Notes: generated by a model from the sequence alone, not told the origin. DNA of 14,467 nucleotides from Myxococcales bacterium (GCA_007131745.1 SLPX01000044.1:1-14467); one strand, 5' to 3'; positions 1-8,019 are shown, counted from the stretch's first letter. Numbers and translations are program-made.

Positions 1-192
1 GTGCTTCAGAATCCAGCGGGCCGGGCGCATAGTCGACCGGCCCTTCATCATGTCGCCTCCCACCAGAATGCAAACGGCGACGTCCGGCGTTTCCGGAGCC
101 TGCGAAAACATGGCCTCGGCATCCACCTCACGAGCCGGGATCGAGCGAGCCTGTTTGTTTACGGCAGCGGACAACAGAGAGGTTGGAAACAA
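1..192 (-). CDS. Possible partial gene downstream of the V-ATPase operon, unknown product
   Basis: One minus-strand frame stays open from inside the end of atpK to the left edge. Read from the TTG at 192 it gives about 64 residues, including the stretches NKQARSIPAREVDAE and VCILVGGDMMKGRSTM, with ordinary protein composition and fairly GC-rich third codon positions. No start codon has a convincing ribosome binding site. TTG 192, TTG 174, GTG 126 and ATG 111 are all possible. It has the same direction as the ATPase operon and begins within about 10–90 bp of the atpK stop, so it could be an eighth gene of the operon. I do not recognise the protein. The plus-strand frame lying codon-over-codon on it is open too, so neither reading is certain. 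The gene, if real, continues beyond the window. Confidence 0.3.
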   Translation of the reverse strand, partial: MFPTSLLSAAVNKQARSIPAREVDAEAMFSQAPETPDVAVCILVGGDMMKGRSTMRPARWILKH

Positions 193-200
193 CGGATTCG

Positions 201-686
201 TTAGCCGATGTCCCTGAAGAGGAGCAATGCCGAAAACGCGAAGCTCAAGATGGCGTAAAATTCAGGAAGCACGGCGAGCAATATAGCTTGCCCTGCGCCC
301 ATTTTGTCCTGGTTGATTGACTTTACACCGGCAGCGCACACGACACCTTGCCACCACCCACTGAAAAGACAAGCTATCCCGGTAATGGTTCCACATGCAA
401 AAATCGTCAGGAACCACTCGGGTTCGGCCAGCTTCTCAATACACAAAAAGCCGACGGCAAAACTGTAAAGGCCCTGGGTGCCCGGAAGAACCGAAACAGC
501 TAGTGATTGACCGCGCTTTTCATCCTTGACCCCGGTAACAGCGCAACCGGCCACCGAGAGCCCGATGGCCGAGCCGGAGAGCCCAAGGCCGAGCAGCCCA
601 AGGCCCAGGTAGGCCAAAAACATGTTCCAGTCAAAGCCTTCGATTGCCAGTGAACTCTGAGCAAGTATCTCTCCCACTTCCATCAT
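201..686 (-). CDS. atpK: V-type ATPase subunit K (proteolipid ring, 16-kDa type), predicted Na+-binding
   Basis: This 161-aa membrane protein forms the rotating ion-carrying ring of the V-ATPase. It has four hydrophobic segments at about residues 21–50, 62–85, 91–118 and 132–157, the duplicated two-hairpin form rather than the 80-aa single-hairpin form of Thermus. The ion-binding Glu is E142 in the motif LPEFYAIL. The first half carries LPGTQGLYSF (67–76) and the third helix carries SGWWQG with Q113. L67, T70, Q71, Y74, Q113 and E142 line up with L61, T64, Q65, Y68, Q110 and E139 that hold Na+ in the Enterococcus hirae NtpK ring (numbering from memory), so Na+ is the likely coupling ion. The ATG overlaps the atpI stop by 4 bp (ATGA) and follows an AAGGAG eight bases upstream, so the two genes are translationally coupled. 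Confidence 0.97.
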   Translation of the reverse strand: MMEVGEILAQSSLAIEGFDWNMFLAYLGLGLLGLGLSGSAIGLSVAGCAVTGVKDEKRGQSLAVSVLPGTQGLYSFAVGFLCIEKLAEPEWFLTIFACGTITGIACLFSGWWQGVVCAAGVKSINQDKMGAGQAILLAVLPEFYAILSFAFSALLLFRDIG

Positions 687-2503
687 AGTCGATTCTCCTT
701 CGAGTTAATTTTTGCTTGAACCCTGAGAGGCTGGTAGGGACTGCCTCCACCCTCGAAAAATGTACCATAGAATTCCAGAAACTGAAGACGCGCCGGATGA
801 ACTATGGCGCCGATGACCGCCATCAAGAAATTGAATGCATGTCCGAAAACAAAAACCAGGGCTGCGAATAAATAGCCGATAACGGGAGCGGTTCCGGCCA
901 CCACTCCGGCCATCTGGTTAACAACAAGCCCAATGATCCCCGAGGCAAGACCCAATCCAAAAATCCGGACATAGGACATGATGTCTCCGCCTAGACCTAT
1001 CACGCGATCGTAGAGACCCCACGCACCCCGGCCTATTCTTTTCAACGTGCCTTCATACGGCTGGTTGAACAAAAGCACCAGGGCAAGACTGCCGAAGAAC
1101 ATCGTCTTTCCCACTGCAGCGTCCAATGCAAGCCAGACGCCTATCCCTGGAACAAGGAGCATCAGCCCCACTGTGGACAAAGATTGCTGGTAAAAACCTT
1201 GCTGCAACTGCCTCACAATCTTTATGCCCATCCCGAAAGTCATTTGCAAAACACCAAGGCCTAAAGACAAGTAAAAGAAGTTCTGTGGAGCCGATGAAAG
1301 TACAAACAACAAGCTCTCATCGTGAAGTCCCAAATCTTTCACAAAGGGAATTCCGTAAATAGGTTGCCCCATGAAAGTTCCGGTAAGTAGGCCCATGCCG
1401 AGGGTCACCCCACCGAACAAGGCCAGCATGTTTGCTACGAGCAAGCCGACTCCCTCAGGCTTGAATTTCTTTTTCGCGCCCATTGCGGCAAGCAACAAAA
1501 GCAACCCGTAGGCTGCATCTCCAATCGCAAGAGCGAAAAACACGGTCATGAAAGGAGCCATCAAAACGGTGCTGTCCATTTCCCGGTAATTTGGCAGCTC
1601 AAACATTTTTATCAGCGGCTCAAACCACGTTGCAACCGGACCATTTATGAGTTCCACAGGGACGTCGTCCGAAGAGCCGGGGGATTCTGCAAGCACCGCG
1701 GCTGATCCCTCCATTGCCGCCTTGACTTCATCGATCTGTTCCTCCGGACACCACCCGGAAAGGGCAAAAAGTCCTGTGTCTTCCCTTGTTGATGCAACAG
1801 CTTTGCAAAAAGCCGCTCTGTCTTCCAGCTCCGCCTTTTTTCCCTGCAACAAAGGTATAGCCCCGCATAGCTCATCCAGTTCTTTTTCAACCGAATCCAA
1901 CTCACCCTTCAGCTCGGCCATCTCCTCTTCGATCAGCGCGGCCGTTTTTTCGGGAGGCGGCAATTCATCCGAGTCGATGTTCAAAGGCGATTCCAGTGAC
2001 ATCACGGCCAGAACCGGTTGCCCGGCCTTTCCGGGATGAGGAAACACTTCGCTCCATGAGGCTTCCGACAAATCAATCTCTTCGATTTCCTTGGAACGCG
2101 GCAGGTACAAGCGGACGTAAACACCGTGTTTTTGAAGTTCTTCTATATCAGCCGCACTGTTTCCGCCCCAAGGTAAAACCGTGTAAAGTTCTTTTTGCAG
2201 GGATGCCAGCAACGTCTCAAGTTCGGCATGTTTCGTCAGACGTTGAGCCGCCCTCTCCTGCAGATCATCAGCGCTTCCCTCAGGCGATTTGGGTGTCTTG
2301 TCGAGCTTTCCGGCCCGGGACTCCAACTTGTCCAACACCCTACAAAGGCTAAGCAGCCGCGAGGTCACTTCCGCGGGTTCGGCCACATCATCTTTGAAAG
2401 GCACTACATGCAGAACACCCAGCGATTGCAGCTTTTCCACGCACCGCTCCCGATCATCTTCGGGGCCCACAATTGTAAGGCGCTTCATCTTGACGATTGC
2501 CAT
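683..2503 (-). CDS. atpI: V-type ATPase subunit I (stator a-subunit homologue)
   Basis: This 606-aa protein is the membrane stator that gives ions access to the K ring. The N-terminal half (about 1–300) is soluble, starts with MAIVKMKRLTIVG and contains a Glu/Lys/Leu-rich coiled-coil stretch around 180–230. The C-terminal half (about 315–585) holds seven or eight hydrophobic segments. Family hallmarks are visible: an IGDAAYG segment at the first membrane helix, SYVRIFGLGLASG with R513 as the candidate essential arginine facing the ring glutamate, and FGHAFNFLMAVIGA followed by HPARLQFLEFYGTFFEGGG near the end. The length is usual for bacterial I subunits. The start ATG has AAGGA six bases upstream and lies 27 bp after the atpD stop. 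The last codons overlap atpK. Confidence 0.97.
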   Translation of the reverse strand: MAIVKMKRLTIVGPEDDRERCVEKLQSLGVLHVVPFKDDVAEPAEVTSRLLSLCRVLDKLESRAGKLDKTPKSPEGSADDLQERAAQRLTKHAELETLLASLQKELYTVLPWGGNSAADIEELQKHGVYVRLYLPRSKEIEEIDLSEASWSEVFPHPGKAGQPVLAVMSLESPLNIDSDELPPPEKTAALIEEEMAELKGELDSVEKELDELCGAIPLLQGKKAELEDRAAFCKAVASTREDTGLFALSGWCPEEQIDEVKAAMEGSAAVLAESPGSSDDVPVELINGPVATWFEPLIKMFELPNYREMDSTVLMAPFMTVFFALAIGDAAYGLLLLLAAMGAKKKFKPEGVGLLVANMLALFGGVTLGMGLLTGTFMGQPIYGIPFVKDLGLHDESLLFVLSSAPQNFFYLSLGLGVLQMTFGMGIKIVRQLQQGFYQQSLSTVGLMLLVPGIGVWLALDAAVGKTMFFGSLALVLLFNQPYEGTLKRIGRGAWGLYDRVIGLGGDIMSYVRIFGLGLASGIIGLVVNQMAGVVAGTAPVIGYLFAALVFVFGHAFNFLMAVIGAIVHPARLQFLEFYGTFFEGGGSPYQPLRVQAKINSKENRL

Positions 2504-2530
2504 ACCGTTTCCTTCGTTCTTGTTTGCACC

Positions 2531-3151
2531 CTAGCCGACTCCGGCAGCCAAAGCTTTCTTGACCAGCTTTTCTTTTGCTATCTTGGCGCGACAAACAGCA
2601 GCGGTCTGTTGGTCTCCCAGGTAAACCTTTATCCGCCGGATGTTTTCTTTCGCCTGGGGTATCAAAACCTTCTCATACAAATTAATGCGTTGGGTCGTCT
2701 TTCTCAATTCCCTGTTTAAAAGATCGAGCTGGATTTCCATGAGTTGCAACTCTTCGCGAAGCGCGACCGCTGCTTTCCAGAAACCCACCGCGTCGTCGAT
2801 ATACGGTTCGGTTGCAGTCAAGCTGTACTTGACCGGTTCAAACTCCACTTTTTTGAAAACCGGCACCTTCACTCCTGCCACATTGCCCTTACCACTCACG
2901 ACTTCCTTGATCTTCACCAGGGGTTGCACCGCCGGAAGGCTGCTTTCGATGAGCGCGGCCCACGGTTTCGCAGCCTCGAAATGAGAATCCATCTCCTCAC
3001 GCTTCTCTGAGAGAGCTTTTCGCAGGTTGCGCACTTCCGTCTGGAGCTGCTGCTTTCTCAGTTCCAACGTAGGCAGAAACTCTTCGTAAAGCGCGAGCGA
3101 CTGTTTCTGATCTCTCAGCGCGTTTTTGTTAAGCTTGATCTTTTCAGACAT
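2531..3151 (-). CDS. atpD: V-type ATPase subunit D (central stalk)
   Basis: This 206-aa protein forms the central rotor shaft inside the A3B3 head. It begins MSEKIKLNKNALRDQKQSL and has the expected layout of two long, Lys/Glu/Leu-rich helices: an N-terminal one at about 1–65 and a C-terminal one at about 120–200. These would pair as a coiled coil, with a less helical middle part between. The RINLYEKVLIPQAKENIRRI segment near the C-terminus is typical of D subunits of this operon type. Its length fits the family. It begins only 6 bp after the atpB stop, with AGG five bases before the ATG, so it is probably translated by ribosomes coming off atpB. Confidence 0.96.
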   Translation of the reverse strand: MSEKIKLNKNALRDQKQSLALYEEFLPTLELRKQQLQTEVRNLRKALSEKREEMDSHFEAAKPWAALIESSLPAVQPLVKIKEVVSGKGNVAGVKVPVFKKVEFEPVKYSLTATEPYIDDAVGFWKAAVALREELQLMEIQLDLLNRELRKTTQRINLYEKVLIPQAKENIRRIKVYLGDQQTAAVCRAKIAKEKLVKKALAAGVG

Positions 3152-3157
3152 ATCAGC

Positions 3158-4558
3158 CTATTCGTCTTTTTCTTCTTTTTTCTTTTCCTCTTTTTTACCT
3201 TCTTCTACTTCCGCCTCTCCTTCTTGCTCATCGTCAGAGGATTCTTCTGCAGCGCTCTTGTCGGGCCAGTACTTGGAGAGGTGTTCTTTCTTAATTCCCA
3301 CCTCCCTGGCCTGGAAACACTCGGCCATTGTCTTCCAACCGAGATCCAAAGCGTCGTTTAAGGGAATATCCACCCGAAGATCCATGAACCGATTCTGAAA
3401 CATGTCCGCGTACTTGAGGTTCTTCTCGTCTTGCTCGGTCTTTTCAAACCCCATGGAAATCTTCTTCTTGGATTCCAGGGAATCCGCATAAAGCTTGATC
3501 ATGGAGTTCATCACGGAACCGTGGTCTTCGCGCGTTACCTTTCCGATAACAAGCTGCTTCAAACGGCTCAACGAACCGAACGGGTTAATCATCCCGTTGT
3601 TGAGATAATACTGGCCTTCGGTGATGTAACCCGTGTTATCCGGCACCGGATGCGTCACGTCATCGCCCGGCATGGTCGTCACGGCCAATATTGTGATGGA
3701 ACCCGCTCCCTCGAAATCAACGGCCTTTTCGTAACGAGCAGCCAGGTCGGAATACAGAGAACCCGGATAACCAAGGTTTGAGGGAACCTGTTCCATTGCC
3801 ACGCTGATCTCTTTCAGAGCGTCTGCAAAAGCCGTCATGTCGGTCAGGAGAACCAGGACCCTTTTTCCCTCGATCCCGAACCTCTCGGCCGCTGCTAGAG
3901 CCAGATCCGGAACCAGGAGCCTTTCCACGACCGGGTCCGCCGCGGTGTGAACGAACATGACCGTCCTGTCCATCACGCCGCCCCGCTCGAATTCCCGGCG
4001 AAAGAAAATATACTCGTCGAATTTCAAGCCGATTCCGCCAAGGATGATAACATCCGCATGGGCCTGGAGGCCGACACGCGCCAAAAGCTCGTTGTAAGGC
4101 TCACCTGCGCTCGAAAAGATCGGCAGCTTCTGACTTTCCACGAGGGGATTGAAGATGTCGATCATTGGAATACGGGTCTCAATGAAGTTGCGGGGAATCA
4201 CGCGGCGCACCGGGTTCACCGACGGGCCGGCTATCGGCACGTCGGGAGCATCCTCAATCTGAGGTTTCGCGTCTATCGGCTCTCCTGAACCGTTGAAAAT
4301 CCGTCCCAACAACCGTTCGCTGTACTTGACCTGCATGGGATGGCCCAGGAATCTCACCTTAGCGTGCGTTGAAAGCCCCTTTGCTCCGGCGAAAACCTGA
4401 AGGGATACCTTGTCTCTCTCTATTCGAATGACCTGCGCAAGGGAGGTTTCACCGGTGGAATTGGTAATTTGAGCCAATTCTCCGTAAGCCACACCGGAAG
4501 CCTCCAACTCCGCAATGTCACCGATGATATTCGTGATGCGTCCGTATGTTTTAAGCAC
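3158..4558 (-). CDS. atpB: V-type ATPase subunit B (non-catalytic nucleotide-binding subunit)
   Basis: This 466-aa protein alternates with A in the A3B3 head. It starts [20 protein letters not shown], and the central RecA-like fold shows [15 protein letters not shown] where a catalytic subunit would have a P-loop. Loss of the Walker A Gly-Lys-Thr is normal for B. Other conserved stretches are [34 protein letters not shown] and [17 protein letters not shown]. The GTG start overlaps the atpA stop by 8 bp and has GGAGG about nine bases upstream. From about residue 438 there is an unusual 29-residue tail made almost wholly of Glu, Asp, Lys and Ser. Relatives such as the chlamydial B subunit end near residue 438 (from memory). 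The tail is in frame and ends 6 bp before atpD, so it is not an obvious frameshift. Confidence 0.97.
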   Translation of the reverse strand: MLKTYGRITNIIGDIAELEASGVAYGELAQITNSTGETSLAQVIRIERDKVSLQVFAGAKGLSTHAKVRFLGHPMQVKYSERLLGRIFNGSGEPIDAKPQIEDAPDVPIAGPSVNPVRRVIPRNFIETRIPMIDIFNPLVESQKLPIFSSAGEPYNELLARVGLQAHADVIILGGIGLKFDEYIFFRREFERGGVMDRTVMFVHTAADPVVERLLVPDLALAAAERFGIEGKRVLVLLTDMTAFADALKEISVAMEQVPSNLGYPGSLYSDLAARYEKAVDFEGAGSITILAVTTMPGDDVTHPVPDNTGYITEGQYYLNNGMINPFGSLSRLKQLVIGKVTREDHGSVMNSMIKLYADSLESKKKISMGFEKTEQDEKNLKYADMFQNRFMDLRVDIPLNDALDLGWKTMAECFQAREVGIKKEHLSKYWPDKSAAEESSDDEQEGEAEVEEGKKEEKKKEEKDE

Positions 4559-6332
4559 TTGGCGTTCCCTCCTTGAGCATCGCTTCGATGCGTTCCATGT
4601 ACTCCTTGTGCTCCTTGCTGGATTCGTCCACGTAGTTCTTCTGGTAGAACGCGTCTTTCATGTCCGCAAAGAAGTCACGAGCTTCTTTCTTGGTTCCGAA
4701 GGAGAAATCAGTCACCAGGGCCTTGTAGAGAAGCTTGAAATCCTTGACTTGCCTTTCTATCGGGGTGGCGGCGTCCACTTCGTCGAAAGCGTTTTGCTGA
4801 AGATAGACGGAATCCACCATTTCGCCCTTAAGGTAGACCATGAGGTCGTCGACCGAAATCCCTTCCTCGCCCACGACCGTCATCATTTTGCCCACCTCCT
4901 GCGACTCCCTCAATATTGCGGATGCTTTTTTCACCATCGGCACCCAGTTCTCATCGAACTTCTTGTTCAGGCTTTCCTGGAGTTGCTCAAGGTAAAGCGA
5001 CCATGAATCCAATGGATCGATCGCTGGATATCGTCGTTGATCCGACCGGCTCCTGGACAACCCCAGGAAAGCCCCGACCACCTTCAGGGTGGCCTGCGTG
5101 ACAGGTTCCTCAAAGTTTCCGCCGGCCGGAGACACGGTACCGATCAGGGTCATGGCGCCTTTTGCCCCATCATGCAACTCCACGAGACCCGCCCTTTCGT
5201 AAACATTGGCCACGCGGCTTTCAAGGTAAGCGGGAAAAGCTTCCTCTCCGGGAATCTCTTCCAGCCGGCCCGACATCTCCCGCATAGCCTGCGCCCAACG
5301 TGAAGTGGAATCTGCCAGCACCAACACATCGTATCCCATCTGCCGGTAGTATTCACCAAGGGTGAGGCCCGTGTAGATGGAAGCATCCCGCGCTGCAACC
5401 GGCATGGATGAAGTATTACAGATGATGATCGTCCTCTCCATGAGCTTTCCACCCGTTTTCGGGTCGTCCAGCTCAGGAAACTCGTAGATTATTTCTACGA
5501 CTTCTCCGGCACGTTCTCCGCACGCTACAACGATCACGATATCGACCTGAGCGTACTGCGCCAGCAAGTGCTGCAAAACCGTTTTGCCGGCGCCGAAAGG
5601 TCCCGGAATACAGGCAACACCACCGCGGCCGATGGGAAAAAGAGTATCCACGATCCTGGTCTGCGTCACAAGGGTCTCTTCCGGATAAACCCGATCCTTG
5701 TATGCCTGAATCGCCTTCTTGACCGGCCACGTCTGGTACATTGTGACCTTGTGCTTCCGGCCTTCCTTGTCTTCCAGGACCGCTATCTCGTCTTTGACCG
5801 CATACTCGCCTTCCGGCTTGATGGACACGACTTTCGCCGACCCTATCAGTCCGAAGGGGACCATGATGCGATGCTTGAAATGAAGCTCCGGAACCCACCC
5901 CAGCCAGGATCCGCCGTAAACCGTATCGCCCTGCTTGACGGTCGGGTGGAACTTCCATTTTTTGTCAAAAGAAATCGCCGGCAAATACTGGCCTCGCTGA
6001 AGAAAGAACCCGTCCTTGTTGTCCAACTCTTTCAGAGGGTTCTGCAGCCCATCGTAAATCATGGCCAGCAAGCCGGGTGCAAGTTCAACCGCCAGCATTT
6101 CCCCGGTGAACTCGACGTCCATTCCCACTTTGATATCAGTGGTGTCTTCGAAAACCTGGACGCTGCAAATCCGGTCCTGGACCTTGATGACTTCCGCCTT
6201 GAGCTTGATGTCGCCGAGACCGACATACGCCACTTCGTTCTGCAGTACATCGGCGCCCTTGGCCACTTCCACGCTAACCATATTGCCTTTGATACCAATG
6301 ACTTTTCCCCTGGTACCTCCAGTCTGAGTCAC
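4551..6332 (-). CDS. atpA: V-type ATPase subunit A (catalytic)
   Basis: This is the catalytic ATP-hydrolysing or ATP-synthesising subunit of the head. Read from the GTG at 6332 it has 593 aa, close to the chlamydial length of about 591 aa (from memory). An N-terminal beta-barrel starts at [15 protein letters not shown]. The large non-homologous insert typical of A subunits lies at about 120–205. Walker A is GPFGAGKT at residues 244–251, followed by [11 protein letters not shown], then [17 protein letters not shown] and [20 protein letters not shown]. The whole order matches A subunits of the Chlamydia/Spirochaete type. The frame is open upstream to an ATG at 6464, but that start would overlap the previous gene by 55 bp and add a low-complexity leader. 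The GTG at 6332 has GGAGG seven bases upstream and matches the family start. Confidence 0.97.
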   Translation of the reverse strand: MTQTGGTRGKVIGIKGNMVSVEVAKGADVLQNEVAYVGLGDIKLKAEVIKVQDRICSVQVFEDTTDIKVGMDVEFTGEMLAVELAPGLLAMIYDGLQNPLKELDNKDGFFLQRGQYLPAISFDKKWKFHPTVKQGDTVYGGSWLGWVPELHFKHRIMVPFGLIGSAKVVSIKPEGEYAVKDEIAVLEDKEGRKHKVTMYQTWPVKKAIQAYKDRVYPEETLVTQTRIVDTLFPIGRGGVACIPGPFGAGKTVLQHLLAQYAQVDIVIVVACGERAGEVVEIIYEFPELDDPKTGGKLMERTIIICNTSSMPVAARDASIYTGLTLGEYYRQMGYDVLVLADSTSRWAQAMREMSGRLEEIPGEEAFPAYLESRVANVYERAGLVELHDGAKGAMTLIGTVSPAGGNFEEPVTQATLKVVGAFLGLSRSRSDQRRYPAIDPLDSWSLYLEQLQESLNKKFDENWVPMVKKASAILRESQEVGKMMTVVGEEGISVDDLMVYLKGEMVDSVYLQQNAFDEVDAATPIERQVKDFKLLYKALVTDFSFGTKKEARDFFADMKDAFYQKNYVDESSKEHKEYMERIEAMLKEGTPSA

Positions 6333-6339
6333 TCCGATA

Positions 6340-6344
6340 CCTCC
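6340..6344 (-). promoter_or_regulatory. Ribosome binding site deciding the atpA start
   Basis: GGAGG on the minus strand, seven bases before the GTG at 6332. It is the only good Shine-Dalgarno in the gap and fixes the atpA start 132 bp inside the longest open frame. The motif ACTGGAGGTA occurs a second time about 20 bases further on, inside the first codons, where no start codon follows. Confidence 0.7.
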
Positions 6345-6357
6345 AGTCGTCTTGAAT

Positions 6358-6382
6358 GCAGCGGACGCTTCGGCTCCGCCGC
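6358..6382 (-). other. RNA hairpin in the gap before atpA
   Basis: On the minus strand GCGGCGGA and TCCGCTGC can pair as an 8-bp stem with one G·U pair and a 9-base loop. It lies in the 77-bp gap between the DUF2764 gene and atpA, about 25 bases before the proposed atpA start. No U-run follows, so it is not a standard intrinsic terminator. An RNA processing or stability element inside the operon is the likelier role, by inference. Confidence 0.5.
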
Positions 6383-6409
6383 ATGTGTTTGGCTGCAATT
6401 TACTCTCAT

Positions 6410-7126
6410 TCAACCCATATCTTTCAACAGGGCCTGCGGATCGGGTGAGTCCTGGAACTTCCATCGCTCTAGAATGAGACAGGAAGCCAGGTAGGCCAAA
6501 ACAGAGTCCATGGAAAACGGATCTGTTCCACGAAACCCCTCGATGGCGGCCAATCTTTCACCGTCCAGGTATTTTTGCCGGACCAGCGGGTCCGAAGCAT
6601 CCCTGAGCCGCAATAATAAATCTTCGTGATTCGGTTCGTTGTGCGGGCGCTCGGCAAGATGGTCATCAGCAGACATGCCCGCAGCCTCGGCCCTGGCCTC
6701 GGCCAAAGCATTTCGGAGAGACACCTCCCATGTCGCCCAATCCGCGAGAAATCCTGACTTGGTTTCCCGGGCCGTCTCCAACATGTTGGCGAAATATCCT
6801 CTCCACAGATCCTTCATCGGATATCCGCCCGTTCCCCCGCCCGATTTCCAAGCTGTGATGAATTCCGCCATGTAATCCGGAAGCTCAATCAATCCTTCGA
6901 TGTGGTCCCGGTCTCTCAGCGCTCTCTCGTCAAAGAAATCCCTTTCCAAAAGAACCGCCTCCACGTTCAGGCAATCCAGGTATTGAAGAAGCGCGTCCGC
7001 AGCTTTCCAATGATCTCCGGAAAGAGAATCCTTCATATGCTCCAGCACCTCCTCAAGAGGCGCCGGGGGAGCTTCGGGTTTTTCCGGCAATGCCGGCAAG
7101 AGCGTCATGAGCCTCTGGTGCTTCAC
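6410..7126 (-). CDS. DUF2764 family protein, V-ATPase subunit C-like
   Basis: This 238-aa protein sits between E and A, the place held by DUF2764 proteins in V-ATPase operons of Chlamydiae, Spirochaetes and Bacteroidetes. These are thought to stand in for subunit C, which joins the central stalk to the ring. The N-terminus shows the family pattern of a short hydrophobic strand followed by LP.L and a Pro-rich stretch (LMTLLPALPEKPEAPPAP), then a mainly helical, acidic body. Conserved-looking pieces are ELPDYMAEFITAWKSG and the C-terminal LASCLILERWKFQ. The GTG start has GGAGG nine bases upstream and lies 23 bp after the E stop. An alternative ATG six codons later has only a badly spaced AGAGG. 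The family call rests on position plus motif resemblance. Confidence 0.85.
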   Translation of the reverse strand: MKHQRLMTLLPALPEKPEAPPAPLEEVLEHMKDSLSGDHWKAADALLQYLDCLNVEAVLLERDFFDERALRDRDHIEGLIELPDYMAEFITAWKSGGGTGGYPMKDLWRGYFANMLETARETKSGFLADWATWEVSLRNALAEARAEAAGMSADDHLAERPHNEPNHEDLLLRLRDASDPLVRQKYLDGERLAAIEGFRGTDPFSMDSVLAYLASCLILERWKFQDSPDPQALLKDMG

Positions 7127-7149
7127 TGCGCCCGCCCTCCATTTCTGAA

Positions 7150-7788
7150 TTATTTTTTGCCGCCGGAACCTTCTCCGGATTCGAAGAATTCCCTGAAACG
7201 CGGCGACATGAACCGCATCAGTATTTCCCGGAAACCGGATTCACTGAAATCAAGGACAAATTTCCCATCTTGCGGTCCGATTTGGAAACCATAGGAAATC
7301 GTGTCGTCGAAATCCACTTCCACCTTGGCTGCCGCCTTCATTTTCAGCTTCTGAACCAGAGCGGACTCAAGTTCCTTCCTGCGGTTTTCAGGCAACAAGA
7401 CACGAATCCCGCCTTCCTTGAATCCCTGTTCAGCGAACGTTTTTATCAATTCGGTCAGAACACTCTCCAAGAAATCGGCCTTGGATATTACGGGTTTCAG
7501 GGCCGTGTCCACTTCCGGAAGCAGAAAGCCTTTTTCCATGGATTGACGAAAGGCCGTTAGGGCTACCTGGGTGGCGTTCCTGAGTTCCGCTTGCATCTGC
7601 CGAGTTGTGGACTCAGCCTCTGTTTCGGCCTTTTTCACAATTTCTTCGGCCTTCTTATTTGCGGCCTCGAGAACCTCTTTCGCCTTTTTTTCGGCCTCAG
7701 CCTTCAGCTTGCGGGATTCCTCTTCCCCGGCCTTGATGCCCTTTTCCTTGAGTTTCTCTATAACCTTGTCGAGTCCGTGCTCCTCCAT
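7150..7788 (-). CDS. atpE: V-type ATPase subunit E (peripheral stalk)
   Basis: This protein is 212 aa from the ATG at 7788, close to the chlamydial E subunit (about 208 aa, from memory). The N-terminal half, about residues 5–90, is an Ala/Glu/Lys-rich coiled coil (for example EAEKKAKEVLEAANKKAEE) that forms the peripheral stalk. The C-terminal half is a globular domain that binds the head, ending with DGKFVLDFSESGFREILMRF before a short Gly/Lys tail. It is the first gene of the operon. The frame is open to an ATG at 7842 that would add 18 residues, but that codon sits directly against a small hairpin with no usable Shine-Dalgarno. The inner ATG has AGGAG five bases upstream. Confidence 0.93.
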   Translation of the reverse strand: MEEHGLDKVIEKLKEKGIKAGEEESRKLKAEAEKKAKEVLEAANKKAEEIVKKAETEAESTTRQMQAELRNATQVALTAFRQSMEKGFLLPEVDTALKPVISKADFLESVLTELIKTFAEQGFKEGGIRVLLPENRRKELESALVQKLKMKAAAKVEVDFDDTISYGFQIGPQDGKFVLDFSESGFREILMRFMSPRFREFFESGEGSGGKK

Positions 7789-7793
7789 CGGTA

Positions 7794-7798
7794 CTCCT
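7794..7798 (-). promoter_or_regulatory. Ribosome binding site deciding the atpE start
   Basis: AGGAG on the minus strand, five bases before the ATG at 7788. It favours the 212-aa reading of atpE over the 230-aa reading from 7842. Confidence 0.6.
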
Positions 7799-7842
7799 GA
7801 CTTCCCCGGAGATGAAGTTTCCTCGACCTCCGAAGTTGACAT

Positions 7843-7860
7843 CCCTGCAAAAAAACAGGG
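7843..7860 (-). repeat. Small inverted repeat before atpE (CCCTG / CAGGG)
   Basis: CCCTG and CAGGG form a 5-bp stem around an 8-base, mostly A/T loop, directly before the upstream candidate ATG of atpE at 7842. If it folds in the mRNA it would hide that start. It lies in the probable leader of the V-ATPase operon. Confidence 0.35.
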
Positions 7861-7876
7861 TTGGATAAAGCCGTAT

Positions 7877-7892
7877 GCTAGTGTGGACTAGC
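7877..7892. repeat. Perfect inverted repeat upstream of the V-ATPase operon
   Basis: GCTAGT and ACTAGC are perfect 6-bp arms separated by four bases. The site lies about 90–105 bp before the atpE start, in the 231-bp gap between the HEAT-repeat lipoprotein gene and atpE. It could be a regulator site or a weak RNA stem. I could not find a convincing −35/−10 pair for the operon around it. The rest of the gap is A/T-rich, with a T-run on the minus strand near 7923–7940. Confidence 0.35.
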
Positions 7893-8019
7893 TTAGTTAC
7901 GGGAACAAATCGAAGAAATCAAGTAAAAAAACAAAACATTTCGTAAGATATTGATTTGCAACGATAATTTTTTCACTTCTCCTCTGACGCAGTCTGCACA
8001 AAAGCTTTCGATCGTTCTT

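Noticed and set aside
1..204. Plus-strand frame of 67 aa at the left edge
   Set aside because: Very rich in Arg and His, codon-over-codon antisense to a more protein-like minus-strand frame, and it runs into the end of atpK.
3158..4558. AtpB as a broken ATPase because its P-loop is missing
   Set aside because: B subunits of V-type ATPases normally lack a working Walker A motif; this is the expected state.
6369..6382. Sequence CGGCTCCGCCGCAT shared by the gap before atpA and the lipoprotein gene near 8812
   Set aside because: A short GC-rich match only; in the second place it encodes the lipobox region, so it is probably coincidence.
6333..6464. Longer atpA start at 6464
   Set aside because: It would overlap the DUF2764 gene by 55 bp and add a low-complexity leader not expected in A subunits; GGAGG before GTG 6332 fits the family start.
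5568..6494. Plus-strand open frame of 308 aa opposite atpA
   Set aside because: It lies wholly antisense to a certain, highly conserved gene, has a His/Arg/Pro-rich composition typical of a shadow frame, and shows no motif or ribosome binding site.
7789..7842. Longer atpE start at 7842
   Set aside because: The ATG touches a hairpin and lacks a spaced Shine-Dalgarno; the inner ATG at 7788 has AGGAG. Not fully excluded.
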